In this document: piece by piece, positions 48,161-56,068 of the stretch
How the letters are laid out: the number at the start of each line of letters is the position of its first letter
Position numbering within the stretch: the stretch's first letter is position 1
DNA from: Undibacter mobilis
Lineage (GTDB): Bacteria; Pseudomonadota; Alphaproteobacteria; Rhizobiales; Xanthobacteraceae
Direction of reading: 5' to 3'
Assembly: GCF_003367195.1 (NCBI RefSeq)
Contig: NZ_QRGO01000001.1
Coordinates: forward strand, 2,218,501-2,282,500
Length of the DNA: 64,000 bases
The notes under the pieces: model-generated
Told to the model about the DNA's origin: nothing
Databases searched by the model: none
Seen by the model: only the letters and a program-made list of their open reading frames with translations
Position numbers and translations under genes: made by a program

Positions 48161-49618
48161 ATGGCCAAGATACCGATCATCGGCGACATTCCGGGTTTGA
48201 GAGACTTGCCGGACTGGCTCAGCGGTACGCCGAATCTCACCGAACTGGCCAAGGGCTCGACCGTCTGGCTCGCCGTGACGGGCCTGTCCCGCGCCGGCAA
48301 GACGGTGTTCATCACCTCGCTGGTCCACAATCTGCTCAGCGCGCTGCATAACCCGAACCGCATGCCGCTGCTCAGAGCAGTAGGCGAGGGGCGGCTGATT
48401 GCCGCGCAGCTCGAAGCCGCGCGCGCTCACACGCTGCCGCGCTTTCCCTATGCCGCCAATATCGAGGCGATGGCCGGCACGCCCTCGGTATGGCCGGAGC
48501 CGACTGCGGATATTTCGGAGATCGGAGTCGATATCCGATTTGCGCCGACCGGCCTCGTCGGCCAGCTCCTCAGTCCCCTTGGCGGCAAGGCCGCGACCTT
48601 GAAGCTGCGCATCGTCGATTATCCGGGCGAGTGGCTGCTCGATCTGCCGCTGCTGTCGCAGAGCTATGCCGACTGGTCGCGCCAGACGCTGGCACTGTGG
48701 AAGCGCGGCCTGCGTGCGGAGCTGGCACGCGATTTCTTTGCGTTTGTTGGCGAGCACCCGGCGTCCGAGCCGTCCAGCGAAAGCGTGGCCAAGGAAGCGC
48801 ACGATCTTTACCGCGTGCTGCTCGTCACCGCGCGCGACAAGCATGGCCTCAGCTATCTGCAGCCCGGCCGCTTCATCCGCCCGGGCGCGCTTGCGGATGC
48901 GCCTTATCTGTGGTTCGCGCCGCTTGAAGTGGCCGATGGCGTCGATCGCTTCACCGCCGGCTCGCTGGGCGGCCTGATGCAGGAGCGCTTCGAAGTCTAC
49001 AAGCGCGAGGTCGTCGAGAAGTTTTACGACAATTATTTCCGTAATTATGCCCGGCAGATTGTGCTGGTGGATGTGCTGGGCGCGCTGCTCGCCGGCCGTG
49101 AGGCCTTTGAGGACACGCGACTGGCCACCGAAGCCATTCTGCAGAGCTTCCGCTACGGCCAGCACAATATCCTGACCCGCATTCTCGGTTCGTCGCGCGT
49201 CGAGAAGGTGTTGTTCGCCGCCACCAAGGCCGATCATATTCCCGACCGCCAGCGCGAGCACATGAGCGCGTTGCTGCGCAACATGGCGGCGCTGCCGGTG
49301 CTCTCCGCGCGCGGCCGCGATGCCGATATCGATGTGATGTCGCTCGCCTCCGTAGCCTCGACTGTCGAAGCCACCCAGCACATCGACGGCCGCGACATCG
49401 AGGTCGTCGTCGGCCGCAAGATCGGCTCGGCCAAACAGGCGAAATTCTTAAGCGGCGAGGTGCCGATGCGGCCGCCGCGGCCGGACGAATGGGGCGCGCC
49501 GTTTCTCGACATTCCGGTTTTCGAACCGCCGCTGATCGATCCGGCGCCGGTCGACGGCATACCGCACATCAATCTCGATCTCGCGCTCGATTATCTGATC
49601 GGAGACCGGCTGCAATGA
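48161..49618 (+). CDS. YcjX-family GTP-binding protein (DUF463)
   Basis: A 485-aa protein. The P-loop G41-LSRAGKT-48 follows STVWLAVT; further DUF463 features are FPYAANIEAMAG, LRIVDYPGEWLLDLPLL (switch region), and TKADHIP (NKxD-like). In enterobacteria ycjX and ycjF are co-transcribed and stress-linked; here the ycjF homolog follows with a 4-nt overlap. The biochemical role is not established. Confidence 0.9.
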   Translation: MAKIPIIGDIPGLRDLPDWLSGTPNLTELAKGSTVWLAVTGLSRAGKTVFITSLVHNLLSALHNPNRMPLLRAVGEGRLIAAQLEAARAHTLPRFPYAANIEAMAGTPSVWPEPTADISEIGVDIRFAPTGLVGQLLSPLGGKAATLKLRIVDYPGEWLLDLPLLSQSYADWSRQTLALWKRGLRAELARDFFAFVGEHPASEPSSESVAKEAHDLYRVLLVTARDKHGLSYLQPGRFIRPGALADAPYLWFAPLEVADGVDRFTAGSLGGLMQERFEVYKREVVEKFYDNYFRNYARQIVLVDVLGALLAGREAFEDTRLATEAILQSFRYGQHNILTRILGSSRVEKVLFAATKADHIPDRQREHMSALLRNMAALPVLSARGRDADIDVMSLASVASTVEATQHIDGRDIEVVVGRKIGSAKQAKFLSGEVPMRPPRPDEWGAPFLDIPVFEPPLIDPAPVDGIPHINLDLALDYLIGDRLQ

Positions 49619-50640
49619 GCGATCCGCGCCAACAGCAAGGCAGGCCCTTCGTCATCGAGGAAGACGTGCTCGACGCGCGCATGGCGGCGCGGCCGGATTC
49701 GCCGATGGTGTTTGCCACCGAAGAAACCGAACGCGTCGTGCCGCGCGAGCGCGCCGTCGTCGCGCCGGCCGCTCCGCAACCGCGCCGCGGCAGCGGCTGG
49801 CGCCGCATCGGCCTGTGGGGCATCGGCATCGCCATTGCCGGCTGGCTCGGCATCGACGCCTATCAGTGGATTGCCAATGCCTTCGCTTCCAGCGCCACGC
49901 TGGGCTGGCTGGCGAGCGGGGCTGTGGCTGCCGGCGTCGGCGGCGCGCTGATCATCATCGGCCGCGAGGTGCGAAGTTTCGTCAAGCTGACCAGCGTCGA
50001 GGCCATCCACGACAAGCTCGCCGCCAGGACATTGCGGCCGGCTGAGATGCGCCATGCAGTTCGCGAGGTGCTCGGCGTCGTGCCGAAGGACCGCGAGACG
50101 CAAAGTGCGATCGAAACCTATCAGCGCCAGTTGCAGCAGCATCACACGCCGGCGCAACAGATCGACATGCTGTCGCGCACGGTGATGGCGCCGCTCGACC
50201 GCCGCGCCGAAGCCATTGTCCGCCGCACGACGGCGCAGGCGCTCGGCATCACCGCGGTGTCGCCGACGGCCTTCACCGATGTGGTGTTCTTCGTCGCCAT
50301 GGCGGTGCGCATGGTGCGCGCCGTTGCCGCGGTCTATGGCCACCGGCCGACCGCGGCCGCGACCGTTCATCTTCTGCGTCGTCTCGTGGTGGAGGCCGGT
50401 CGGCTCGGTATCGTGGACCTTGCCGGAATGGGGCTGGCCCAGCATCTCGGCGGCGCGATTGCCGAGCGGCTCGCGACCAGCACGGCCGAGTCGCTCTATG
50501 CCGGCCAGCGCATGGCGCGCATCGGTCTCATCACCATGAGCATGTGCCGGCCGGTGCCGTTCGAGCCGAGCGAAATGCCGGGCATGTTCTCGTCGCTGAT
50601 CGGTAATCTGTTCAACCGCAAGGCGGCGGAGAATCCCTGA
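49615..50640 (+). CDS. YcjF-family membrane protein (TIGR01620/DUF697)
   Basis: A 341-aa inner-membrane protein. A charged cytoplasmic N-terminus is followed by two hydrophobic helices (LWGIGIAIAGWLGIDAYQWIA and LASGAVAAGVGGALIIIG), then a DUF697-like C-terminal domain (RRTTAQALGITAVSPTAFTDVVFFVAMAVRMVRAVAAVYG). The ATG at 49615 overlaps the ycjX stop, so the pair is translationally coupled and probably acts together at the membrane. Confidence 0.9.
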   Translation: MSDPRQQQGRPFVIEEDVLDARMAARPDSPMVFATEETERVVPRERAVVAPAAPQPRRGSGWRRIGLWGIGIAIAGWLGIDAYQWIANAFASSATLGWLASGAVAAGVGGALIIIGREVRSFVKLTSVEAIHDKLAARTLRPAEMRHAVREVLGVVPKDRETQSAIETYQRQLQQHHTPAQQIDMLSRTVMAPLDRRAEAIVRRTTAQALGITAVSPTAFTDVVFFVAMAVRMVRAVAAVYGHRPTAAATVHLLRRLVVEAGRLGIVDLAGMGLAQHLGGAIAERLATSTAESLYAGQRMARIGLITMSMCRPVPFEPSEMPGMFSSLIGNLFNRKAAENP

Positions 50641-50649
50641 CCTTGTCCC

Positions 50650-51378
50650 TTAAGCGCTGGCGGTAATGACCGAGCGAGGATGATCGGCGAGAAGCACGCC
50701 CACCAGGGAGTTGTGGACTTCAAGATGTCCATTGTAATCAATGAAGCCCAATTTGCGGAACTTGTTCATGAAGTAGCTCACGCGTGAGCGGGTGGTCCCG
50801 ATCATTTCCGCGAGAGTCTCCTGACTGATCTTCGCGACAATGGGTTCGGCCTTGCCGTCCTTGCCGAAATTGGCCAGCAGCAACAACAGCCGCGCTAATC
50901 GCTTTTCAGTCGAATTGAACAGTTGATCGACCAAATTCTCTTCGATCCGGGCGTTGCGGGTCAGGATATGCGAGACAAACATCTGCGAGAAAGTGGGCTC
51001 ATCGCGCAGGACCCGTTGCAGCTCTTTCTTCGACACCCGCATCAACTCGCATTCCGTCATTGCCGAGGCTGTCGCCAGACGCTTTTCCTGTCCGATCAAA
51101 CATCCTTCTCCGACGAACTCGTCTCGCCCCAGAAGGGCGACGATGGCTTCCTTGCCTTGCTTGGATATGACGGAGACTTTGATTTTGCCCTTCTTGATGT
51201 AGAAGACGGCATCGGCATCGGCGCCTTGGGCGAAAACAATTTCTTTCTTCGAATATTTGCAGATGTCGCGGCCAAGGCCTGCGGTGTTCAGAAACGACAA
51301 GGGATTGAACGGCGCATTTTTGCCGGATTTGCGGGCGCTGCGCTTGGCAGGCAGTCGGGATTTGGGCTCGCGCGGCAT
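50650..51378 (-). CDS. Crp/Fnr-family transcriptional regulator
   Basis: A 242-aa regulator with an N-terminal basic extension, a cyclic-nucleotide-binding-like beta roll (IVFAQGADADAVFYIKKGKIKVSVIS ... LLGRDEFVGEGCLIG), a dimerisation helix, and a C-terminal winged helix (KISQETLAEMIGTTRSRVSYFMNKFRKLGFI). It lacks the Cys cluster of FNR, so it is not an oxygen-sensing Fe-S form. The ATG at 51378 has GGAG 5 nt upstream; a TTG five codons earlier is disfavoured. Effector unknown. Confidence 0.92.
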   Translation of the reverse strand: MPREPKSRLPAKRSARKSGKNAPFNPLSFLNTAGLGRDICKYSKKEIVFAQGADADAVFYIKKGKIKVSVISKQGKEAIVALLGRDEFVGEGCLIGQEKRLATASAMTECELMRVSKKELQRVLRDEPTFSQMFVSHILTRNARIEENLVDQLFNSTEKRLARLLLLLANFGKDGKAEPIVAKISQETLAEMIGTTRSRVSYFMNKFRKLGFIDYNGHLEVHNSLVGVLLADHPRSVITASA

Positions 51379-51686
51379 GGTCGCTCCGTTCAAACGAAGG
51401 TCATTCGCGACCGGCAGCGGCGTGGCACTGTGCCCTAAGTGTCGTGATTGTATTATTACTGATATAGGACTGAGTTCATTGGAATGCCATAGAGCAGCGC
51501 GAATTGATCGCTCTGGCGCGGCCTTCGTCCCTTTGCGCGCGATTGCCCCGAAAAACCGGAAAAGTGGTCTGTTTGGATCAGCTATTGGTTGATCCAGGGC
51601 CTAACCTGTCAGCATCACCGGACAGTTCAGTTGACGGTGACTGAGAGACAACACCGCGCTCCCGCCGGTCATTCAGGGAGGTGAAC
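51379..51686. other. Intergenic region between the Crp/Fnr gene and the 80-aa ORF
   Basis: About 310 nt. It carries an AT-rich patch (about 51447-51470), likely promoter DNA of the divergent regulator, and a short hairpin GGATCA / TGATCC near 51575-51600. No gene is seen. Confidence 0.35.
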
Positions 51687-51929
51687 ATGGACTATGCTCA
51701 TACCGACGACGGATGCTTCGACGACAGCGCGCTCCTTGTGATGGGGGTGGCGTTCGATGACGCCTGCCGCTCGCTGCGCCATCTGTCGCGAAACTATCAG
51801 ACGCGCGAGCTGCTTGCGCTGCGCATCGTTGGAGCGGCCATTCGGGGCGAGCGCGATCCCATTCGCCTCTGTTCGCAAGCGACGTCCGGGCTTCATGTCG
51901 CCAACGGCGCGGAACTGATGTCAGCGTAG
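51687..51929 (+). CDS. Small protein of unknown function (80 aa)
   Basis: The product MDYAHTDDGCFDDSALLVMG... has an acidic N-terminus and a helical centre (AFDDACRSLRHLSRNYQTRELLALRIVGAAIRGERDP). The ATG at 51687 has an excellent GGGAGGTGA ribosome-binding site. A GC hairpin lies 56 nt after the stop. Similar short ORFs occur in rhizobia, but I cannot name a family. Confidence 0.65.
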   Translation: MDYAHTDDGCFDDSALLVMGVAFDDACRSLRHLSRNYQTRELLALRIVGAAIRGERDPIRLCSQATSGLHVANGAELMSA

Positions 51930-51984
51930 GCCTCTTTGCCCCCAGCCCCGCCTGCGCTGCGGTTGCGCCCTTTGCGTGACCAGC

Positions 51985-52015
51985 AGGGCCCGGCCAGTAC
52001 CCCTGGCCGGGCCCT
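51985..52015. terminator. GC-rich hairpin downstream of the 80-aa ORF
   Basis: AGGGCCCGGCCA and TGGCCGGGCCCT form a perfect 12-bp stem with a 7-nt loop. There is no T run on either side, so termination is only probable. It resembles the stem after rnpB. Confidence 0.45.
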
Positions 52016-52140
52016 GAACAATGCCGGGCATTTTCTCCCGAGCGCCAAGAAGACGGCCGAATAATGACCAGGTGAGCCGAGTTCCACGGCTCATGACCCG
52101 GGTATTCACCCGGTCGGCGGCGCGCTAATATGACCGACGC

Positions 52141-53151
52141 ATGTTCGACGCCCGGATTTTGTTCGCCAGAGGGAAGGCTGTCCTGGAGATTGCGGGACCG
52201 ACAATCGGTTCGGTCCCGGTTCTGCTCACGCGTGGTTTGGCGCGGGCGGCTGTTCCCTTGTCCTGGGCGTGTCTCGGCTTCGCCACCGTGGGAGCGATTG
52301 CTGCGACGGCGTCTTATCTCCCCCTGCACGCCGGCCGGTCGGCGGTTACCCAGCCTTCGATGCGTTCCGCAGTTCCGGCTGCGCAGGCGCATGCCTCGGA
52401 TTTTGACCGACGGTGGCACGAGGAGTGGACACAGCTCGTCGGTCGTCTGGGAGCGCCGGTGCAAGAAAGGCGGGATGACAGCTGGCTCTGGTCCGCGACG
52501 CCATCACCTTTCGCGACACGCTTCACACGCAACGATGCCAGCGGCCTGACTGTCGCAACGCCTTTGCCGCTGCCGCGGCCCGATAGCACGGCGCGGCCCG
52601 CTGTTGTCGCCGCCGCTCCGCCGGTGAACGAACCGCGCGTCGCGTCGCTGCCGCCGCAACCGGAGCCGTCCGAGCCCGGTATTCTGGACAAACTGTTCGG
52701 CGATCCGGACCGTGCCGCAAAGGCCGTGCTGGCGGCTCATCCCAACAAAGCCCTGTACGATATCGCCAAGCGCGCCGTCTATCTGCCGGATGGCACCAAG
52801 CTGGAAGCGCATTCGGGCTTCGGCGCTTGGATGGACGATCCTGAATCGGTGCATCTCAAGAATGTCGGCGTGACACCACCCAACGTCTATGCCGTCACCT
52901 TCCGGGAGAAACCGTTTCATGGCGTTCGTGCGTTGCGCATGAAGCCCGTCGGCGAAGGCAAGATGTACGGCCGGGACGGCATTCTGGCGCATTCGTACTT
53001 GCTGGGCGAGGCGGGCGCCTCGAATGGCTGCATCTCCATTCGGGAGTACGACAAGTTCCTGAAGGCCTATGAGGACGGACAGTTCAACCAGATCATCGTC
53101 CTGCGTAGCATCGACGAGCCGGTGCCGCGCCTGCTCGCCAGCGCGCAATAG
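52141..53151 (+). CDS. DUF2778 (L,D-transpeptidase-like) membrane-anchored protein
   Basis: A 336-aa protein. An N-terminal hydrophobic segment (VPLSWACLGFATVGAIAATASYL) is followed by a long Pro/Ala-rich linker and then a C-terminal DUF2778 domain. That domain carries the catalytic pattern LAHSYLLGEAGASNGCISIREYDKFLKAY, with conserved His and Cys as in L,D-transpeptidases and the Tlde1 effector domain. A role in peptidoglycan editing is likely. Whether it is secreted as an effector cannot be told; no type VI genes are near. Confidence 0.82.
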   Translation: MFDARILFARGKAVLEIAGPTIGSVPVLLTRGLARAAVPLSWACLGFATVGAIAATASYLPLHAGRSAVTQPSMRSAVPAAQAHASDFDRRWHEEWTQLVGRLGAPVQERRDDSWLWSATPSPFATRFTRNDASGLTVATPLPLPRPDSTARPAVVAAAPPVNEPRVASLPPQPEPSEPGILDKLFGDPDRAAKAVLAAHPNKALYDIAKRAVYLPDGTKLEAHSGFGAWMDDPESVHLKNVGVTPPNVYAVTFREKPFHGVRALRMKPVGEGKMYGRDGILAHSYLLGEAGASNGCISIREYDKFLKAYEDGQFNQIIVLRSIDEPVPRLLASAQ

Positions 53152-53494
53152 CCCGACAAGGAGCAGGAGCGTTCAGGTGGCCCCCGCTGGGATGGTGGCC
53201 TAAAGTTAGTTCATCTGCTGTGCTGAATTGAGAAAAAAATACCAATCAATAATTTAGCTCAGGATAGCAGTTACGACCTGACTAACCATCCTGGCGTTTC
53301 AGGATTGTTCGCAGCCGTAAACTAATTCACCCCCCAAAAAAACCTAAACCTTTGTCCGCTTTTTGATTTTCGTTTCGTCGACATTAACTCGACCCTCGTT
53401 CGAGACGCCTGACGATGTCCGAGCGTGCAAGTTGTAGAGGCGCGAACGGCCGCACCGTTGACGATGTTCATCAGCGTGGGCGGTCGTAGACCAC
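53152..53494. other. AT-rich intergenic region without a gene
   Basis: About 340 nt, AT-rich in its first two thirds, with short A and C runs (AAAAAAA near 53232, CCCCCC-AAAAAAA near 53330). A minus-strand ORF (53344-53589) overlaps the hydrolase end and has no family features. No IS ends or transposase fragment were recognised. Confidence 0.4.
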
Positions 53495-54373
53495 TTATCG
53501 CAGTCGGGATGTGCGGACAGAATCCAGGAAGCCAAGCACGGCGTCATTGAACGCCTGTGGCTGCTCCCAGTAGGCGGAGTGACCGGCACCTCTCACCAGC
53601 GCGACCCGAGCGCCAGGAATAACATCGGCAAGTCGCTTCATTACCGGAGGGGGGGCATACATGTCGGCGTCGGAGGCGAGGACCAGCACCGGCAAATCGA
53701 GCATTGCGAGCGACGCAAGATCGAGCGCGCTCGCGAAAGCCTGCTTGACCGGCGTTGCCACGGCCTCACCCGTCATGGCAAGCCAAAGCGCCAGACCTTC
53801 GGGATTTTCGGCACGATAGGCAGGGCCGATCTCACGGAATTCCCGTGGAAGGTTCTCGAAGGCATGGGGCCTGAGGGGCGCGGTCGCGGCCATGTATGAT
53901 GCGTCCTGAACCGCTACCAGACTGGTCGCCAATGTCAGCGAGCTCAACCTTTCAGGGAACGTGATCGCGAAATCGGCGGCGGCGAAACCGCCTGCCGCAC
54001 TGCCGATCAGGTGCACCCGCTCAAGCCCTAGATAATCGAGCAACGCCCGCAGGTCGCCGGCCGCGGTACCCGGATCGTTTTGCGGTCCGGCCTCGGACCG
54101 GTAATGGCCTCGGCGCGAGTAGCCGATGACGCGATAGCCCGCGGCGGCGAGAGCAGGCTGCTGGTAGAGCCACATCGCACCGCTGCCGACAACGGGGTGC
54201 ATAAGGACCACCGCTTCGCCGCCTCCGCCCGTATCCCAATGCCAAAGACGAACCGGGCCGAGGTCGGCCATGCCTTCACGCGCCGGCGCCTGGCGCGGCA
54301 CCGCAACGACAGGGACGGAGAACATGGTCGCAGAGCAATTTGAGCCTGCGTCGATCCGGTCCGGCACGTTCAT
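53495..54373 (-). CDS. Alpha/beta-hydrolase-fold protein lacking the nucleophile serine
   Basis: A 292-aa alpha/beta-hydrolase fold: VVLMHPVVGSGAMW (oxyanion region), GYSRRGHYRSE, the nucleophile elbow HLIGSAAGGFAA, LVLASDADMYAPP (acid) and VRGAGHSAYWEQP (His). In the elbow the usual G-x-S-x-G-G reads G-S-A-A-G-G, so the nucleophile position is Ala, as in RutD-type proteins. The ATG at 54373 has AGGAG just upstream; the 78 codons further upstream cross the operator region and are excluded. It diverges from the TTT operon across a shared operator, so it probably acts on the same substrate family. Confidence 0.85.
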   Translation of the reverse strand: MNVPDRIDAGSNCSATMFSVPVVAVPRQAPAREGMADLGPVRLWHWDTGGGGEAVVLMHPVVGSGAMWLYQQPALAAAGYRVIGYSRRGHYRSEAGPQNDPGTAAGDLRALLDYLGLERVHLIGSAAGGFAAADFAITFPERLSSLTLATSLVAVQDASYMAATAPLRPHAFENLPREFREIGPAYRAENPEGLALWLAMTGEAVATPVKQAFASALDLASLAMLDLPVLVLASDADMYAPPPVMKRLADVIPGARVALVRGAGHSAYWEQPQAFNDAVLGFLDSVRTSRLR

Positions 54374-54429
54374 TTCTCCTGCTCTTCGTCCGCCGCGCTC
54401 ATGACTCGCGAGATTCTTTACCAACGCGT

Positions 54430-54457
54430 TTGACATTTTGAACCGGTTCATTACACA
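54430..54457 (+). promoter_or_regulatory. Promoter of the TTT operon with embedded operator
   Basis: TTGACA (54430-54435), then a 16-nt spacer, then TACACA (54452-54457). The spacer contains the perfect 12-bp palindrome TGAACCGGTTCA, so a bound repressor would block RNA polymerase directly. Confidence 0.6.
54439..54450. promoter_or_regulatory. Operator 1 (TGAACCGGTTCA)
   Basis: A perfect palindrome between the hydrolase and TTT genes. Variants TGAAACAGTTCA and TGAAACGGTTCA occur before the ABC/kinase operon. The form resembles LacI- or GntR-type operators. Confidence 0.6.
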
Positions 54458-54528
54458 TATCAAGCGCTGTGCCAAGCAGGCCCGACCCAGTCGAAGGGAT
54501 ACGGAGCCGCGCACAAAGGGAGGAACGG

Positions 54529-55536
54529 ATGACTTTCGAAGCAGGAATTTCACGTCGCAGTTTGCTGCGCAGTCTTGCTGGCGGCGCCGCCGCGACAGCG
54601 CTTGCAACAGCTCCCGCGCTCGCCGAGGATTATCCGGCCAAGCCCGTCACGCTGGTCGTTCCCTATGGGCCCGGCGGCGCAACGGATACGGTCGGCCGCG
54701 CGGTCGCCGATGGTCTGGCCAAATACTGGAAGAAGTCGGTCATCGTCGAGAACAAGGCCGGTGCCGGTTCGAATATCGGCGCGGAATACGTCGTGCACCA
54801 GAAGCCCAACGGCTACACCATGCTGGTCGCTACCGATCCGGCGCTGTTCCTGAATGAGTTCGTTTACAAGGAACTGCCTTTCAGCCCGGAAAAGGATTTC
54901 GAGCCGGTCACGCACCTGATGAACGTTCATTCCATCCTGGTCGTGTCGCCGTCCCTCAAGGTGAACAACCTGAAGGATTTCATCGCCAAGATGAAGGCAG
55001 AAGGATCCAAGTATAACTACGGCTCGCCAGGCGTCGGCGACGGCAGCCACCTTGGTATGGAATGGCTGAAGAACGAAGCCGGCGGATTCGAAATGACGCA
55101 TATCCCGTACACGGGCATGGGCCCGGCCGTGCAGGGAATGCTGTCGCGCGACCTCCACGCGCTGATCGTGTCGGTGGTCACCGCCAAGCAGCACATCGAT
55201 TCCGGAAAGATGATTCCTATCGCCGTTTCCGGCAAGAAGCGGGCCCCCGGACTGCCGGACGTCCCAACCTTCGCGGAGCAGGGCTTCCCGCAGATCCGGC
55301 TTGGCTTCGCGGTCGGCCTGCTTGCGCCCAAAGGCACGCCGCTGGAGCTGCGCGAGCAAGTCGCCAAAGGAGCGAATGCAGCTTTCAGCGATCCGGAATT
55401 CCAGAAGAAGTATGTCGACACGCTCGGTTACGAGGTGATTGCCAGCACGCCGCAGGAGTTTGCCGCGTTCATCAAGACCGAACGCGAGAACGCCAGACGC
55501 GTGGTGAAGCTGGCTGGCGCCGAAAAGCTTCAATGA
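54529..55536 (+). CDS. tctC: TTT-family solute-binding protein (TctC/Bug)
   Basis: Periplasmic receptor of a tripartite tricarboxylate-type transporter, 335 aa. A signal with a twin-arginine-like start (SRRSLLRSLAGGAAATALATAPALA) precedes YPAKPVTLVVPYGPGGATDTVGRAVADGL, the Bug hallmark, then YNYGSPGVGDGSHLGMEWL and GKMIPIAVSGKKRAPGLPDVPTFAEQGFP. The ATG follows GGGAGGAACGG. It heads the tctC-tctB-tctA operon. Ligands of this family are usually carboxylates, but the true ligand is not readable. Confidence 0.93.
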   Translation: MTFEAGISRRSLLRSLAGGAAATALATAPALAEDYPAKPVTLVVPYGPGGATDTVGRAVADGLAKYWKKSVIVENKAGAGSNIGAEYVVHQKPNGYTMLVATDPALFLNEFVYKELPFSPEKDFEPVTHLMNVHSILVVSPSLKVNNLKDFIAKMKAEGSKYNYGSPGVGDGSHLGMEWLKNEAGGFEMTHIPYTGMGPAVQGMLSRDLHALIVSVVTAKQHIDSGKMIPIAVSGKKRAPGLPDVPTFAEQGFPQIRLGFAVGLLAPKGTPLELREQVAKGANAAFSDPEFQKKYVDTLGYEVIASTPQEFAAFIKTERENARRVVKLAGAEKLQ

Positions 55537-55609
55537 CCGTTGCTAAGCGAGCGTTGGAACGACGCCGCCCGTGAGCCCGGCTCACGGGCCGACCAAAGGG
55601 GGACAACCA

Positions 55610-56065
55610 ATGCCGCGCCTTTTCGCGATGTCGGACTTCTGGTCCGGCATTCTGTTCATCGTCACCGGTTCGGTGGCTTTGTGGATCGGCCGCAACTATC
55701 CGCGCGGCACGCTTTCGCAGATGGGGCCGGGCTTTTTCCCGCATGTCATCAGCGTTGTTCTCATCGGCATCGGATTGCTGATCGTCCTGCAGGCGATGCG
55801 CGCGGACGGGCCCGGCGAATCGACAGGGCCCTGGCCGTTGCGGGCGCTGGTTCTGGTGTCCGCCGGACTGATCCTCTTCGGACTGCTCGCGCCGGTCGCC
55901 GGAATCGTTCTGGCGGCATTTGCAGTCGTCGTGCTGCCCGGTTTTGCGACGGCCGATGTCAGGCCGATCGAGCTGTTGGTCGTCGCGGCCGCGCTCGTGG
56001 TCGTCGCCGTCGTCGTCTTCGTCTACGGCCTTGGTCTCAATCTTCCCGTTTTTCCCTGGAGCTGA
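55610..56065 (+). CDS. tctB: TTT-family small membrane subunit (TctB)
   Basis: A 151-aa membrane protein with four hydrophobic helices: FWSGILFIVTGSVALWIG (ending before the conserved PRGT and GPGFFP), HVISVVLIGIGLLIVLQA, LRALVLVSAGLILFGLLA, and a long C-terminal LLVVAAALVVVAVVVFVYGLG. The ATG at 55610 has GGGGGA upstream; a GTG at 55571 would add 13 unlikely residues. It lies between the receptor and large permease genes. Confidence 0.92.
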   Translation: MPRLFAMSDFWSGILFIVTGSVALWIGRNYPRGTLSQMGPGFFPHVISVVLIGIGLLIVLQAMRADGPGESTGPWPLRALVLVSAGLILFGLLAPVAGIVLAAFAVVVLPGFATADVRPIELLVVAAALVVVAVVVFVYGLGLNLPVFPWS

Positions 56066-56068
56066 TCC

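Noticed and set aside
53344..53589. Minus-strand 81-codon ORF downstream of the hydrolase, considered as a transposase remnant
   Set aside because: No DDE or HTH motif, no inverted terminal repeats, and it overlaps the hydrolase 3' end.
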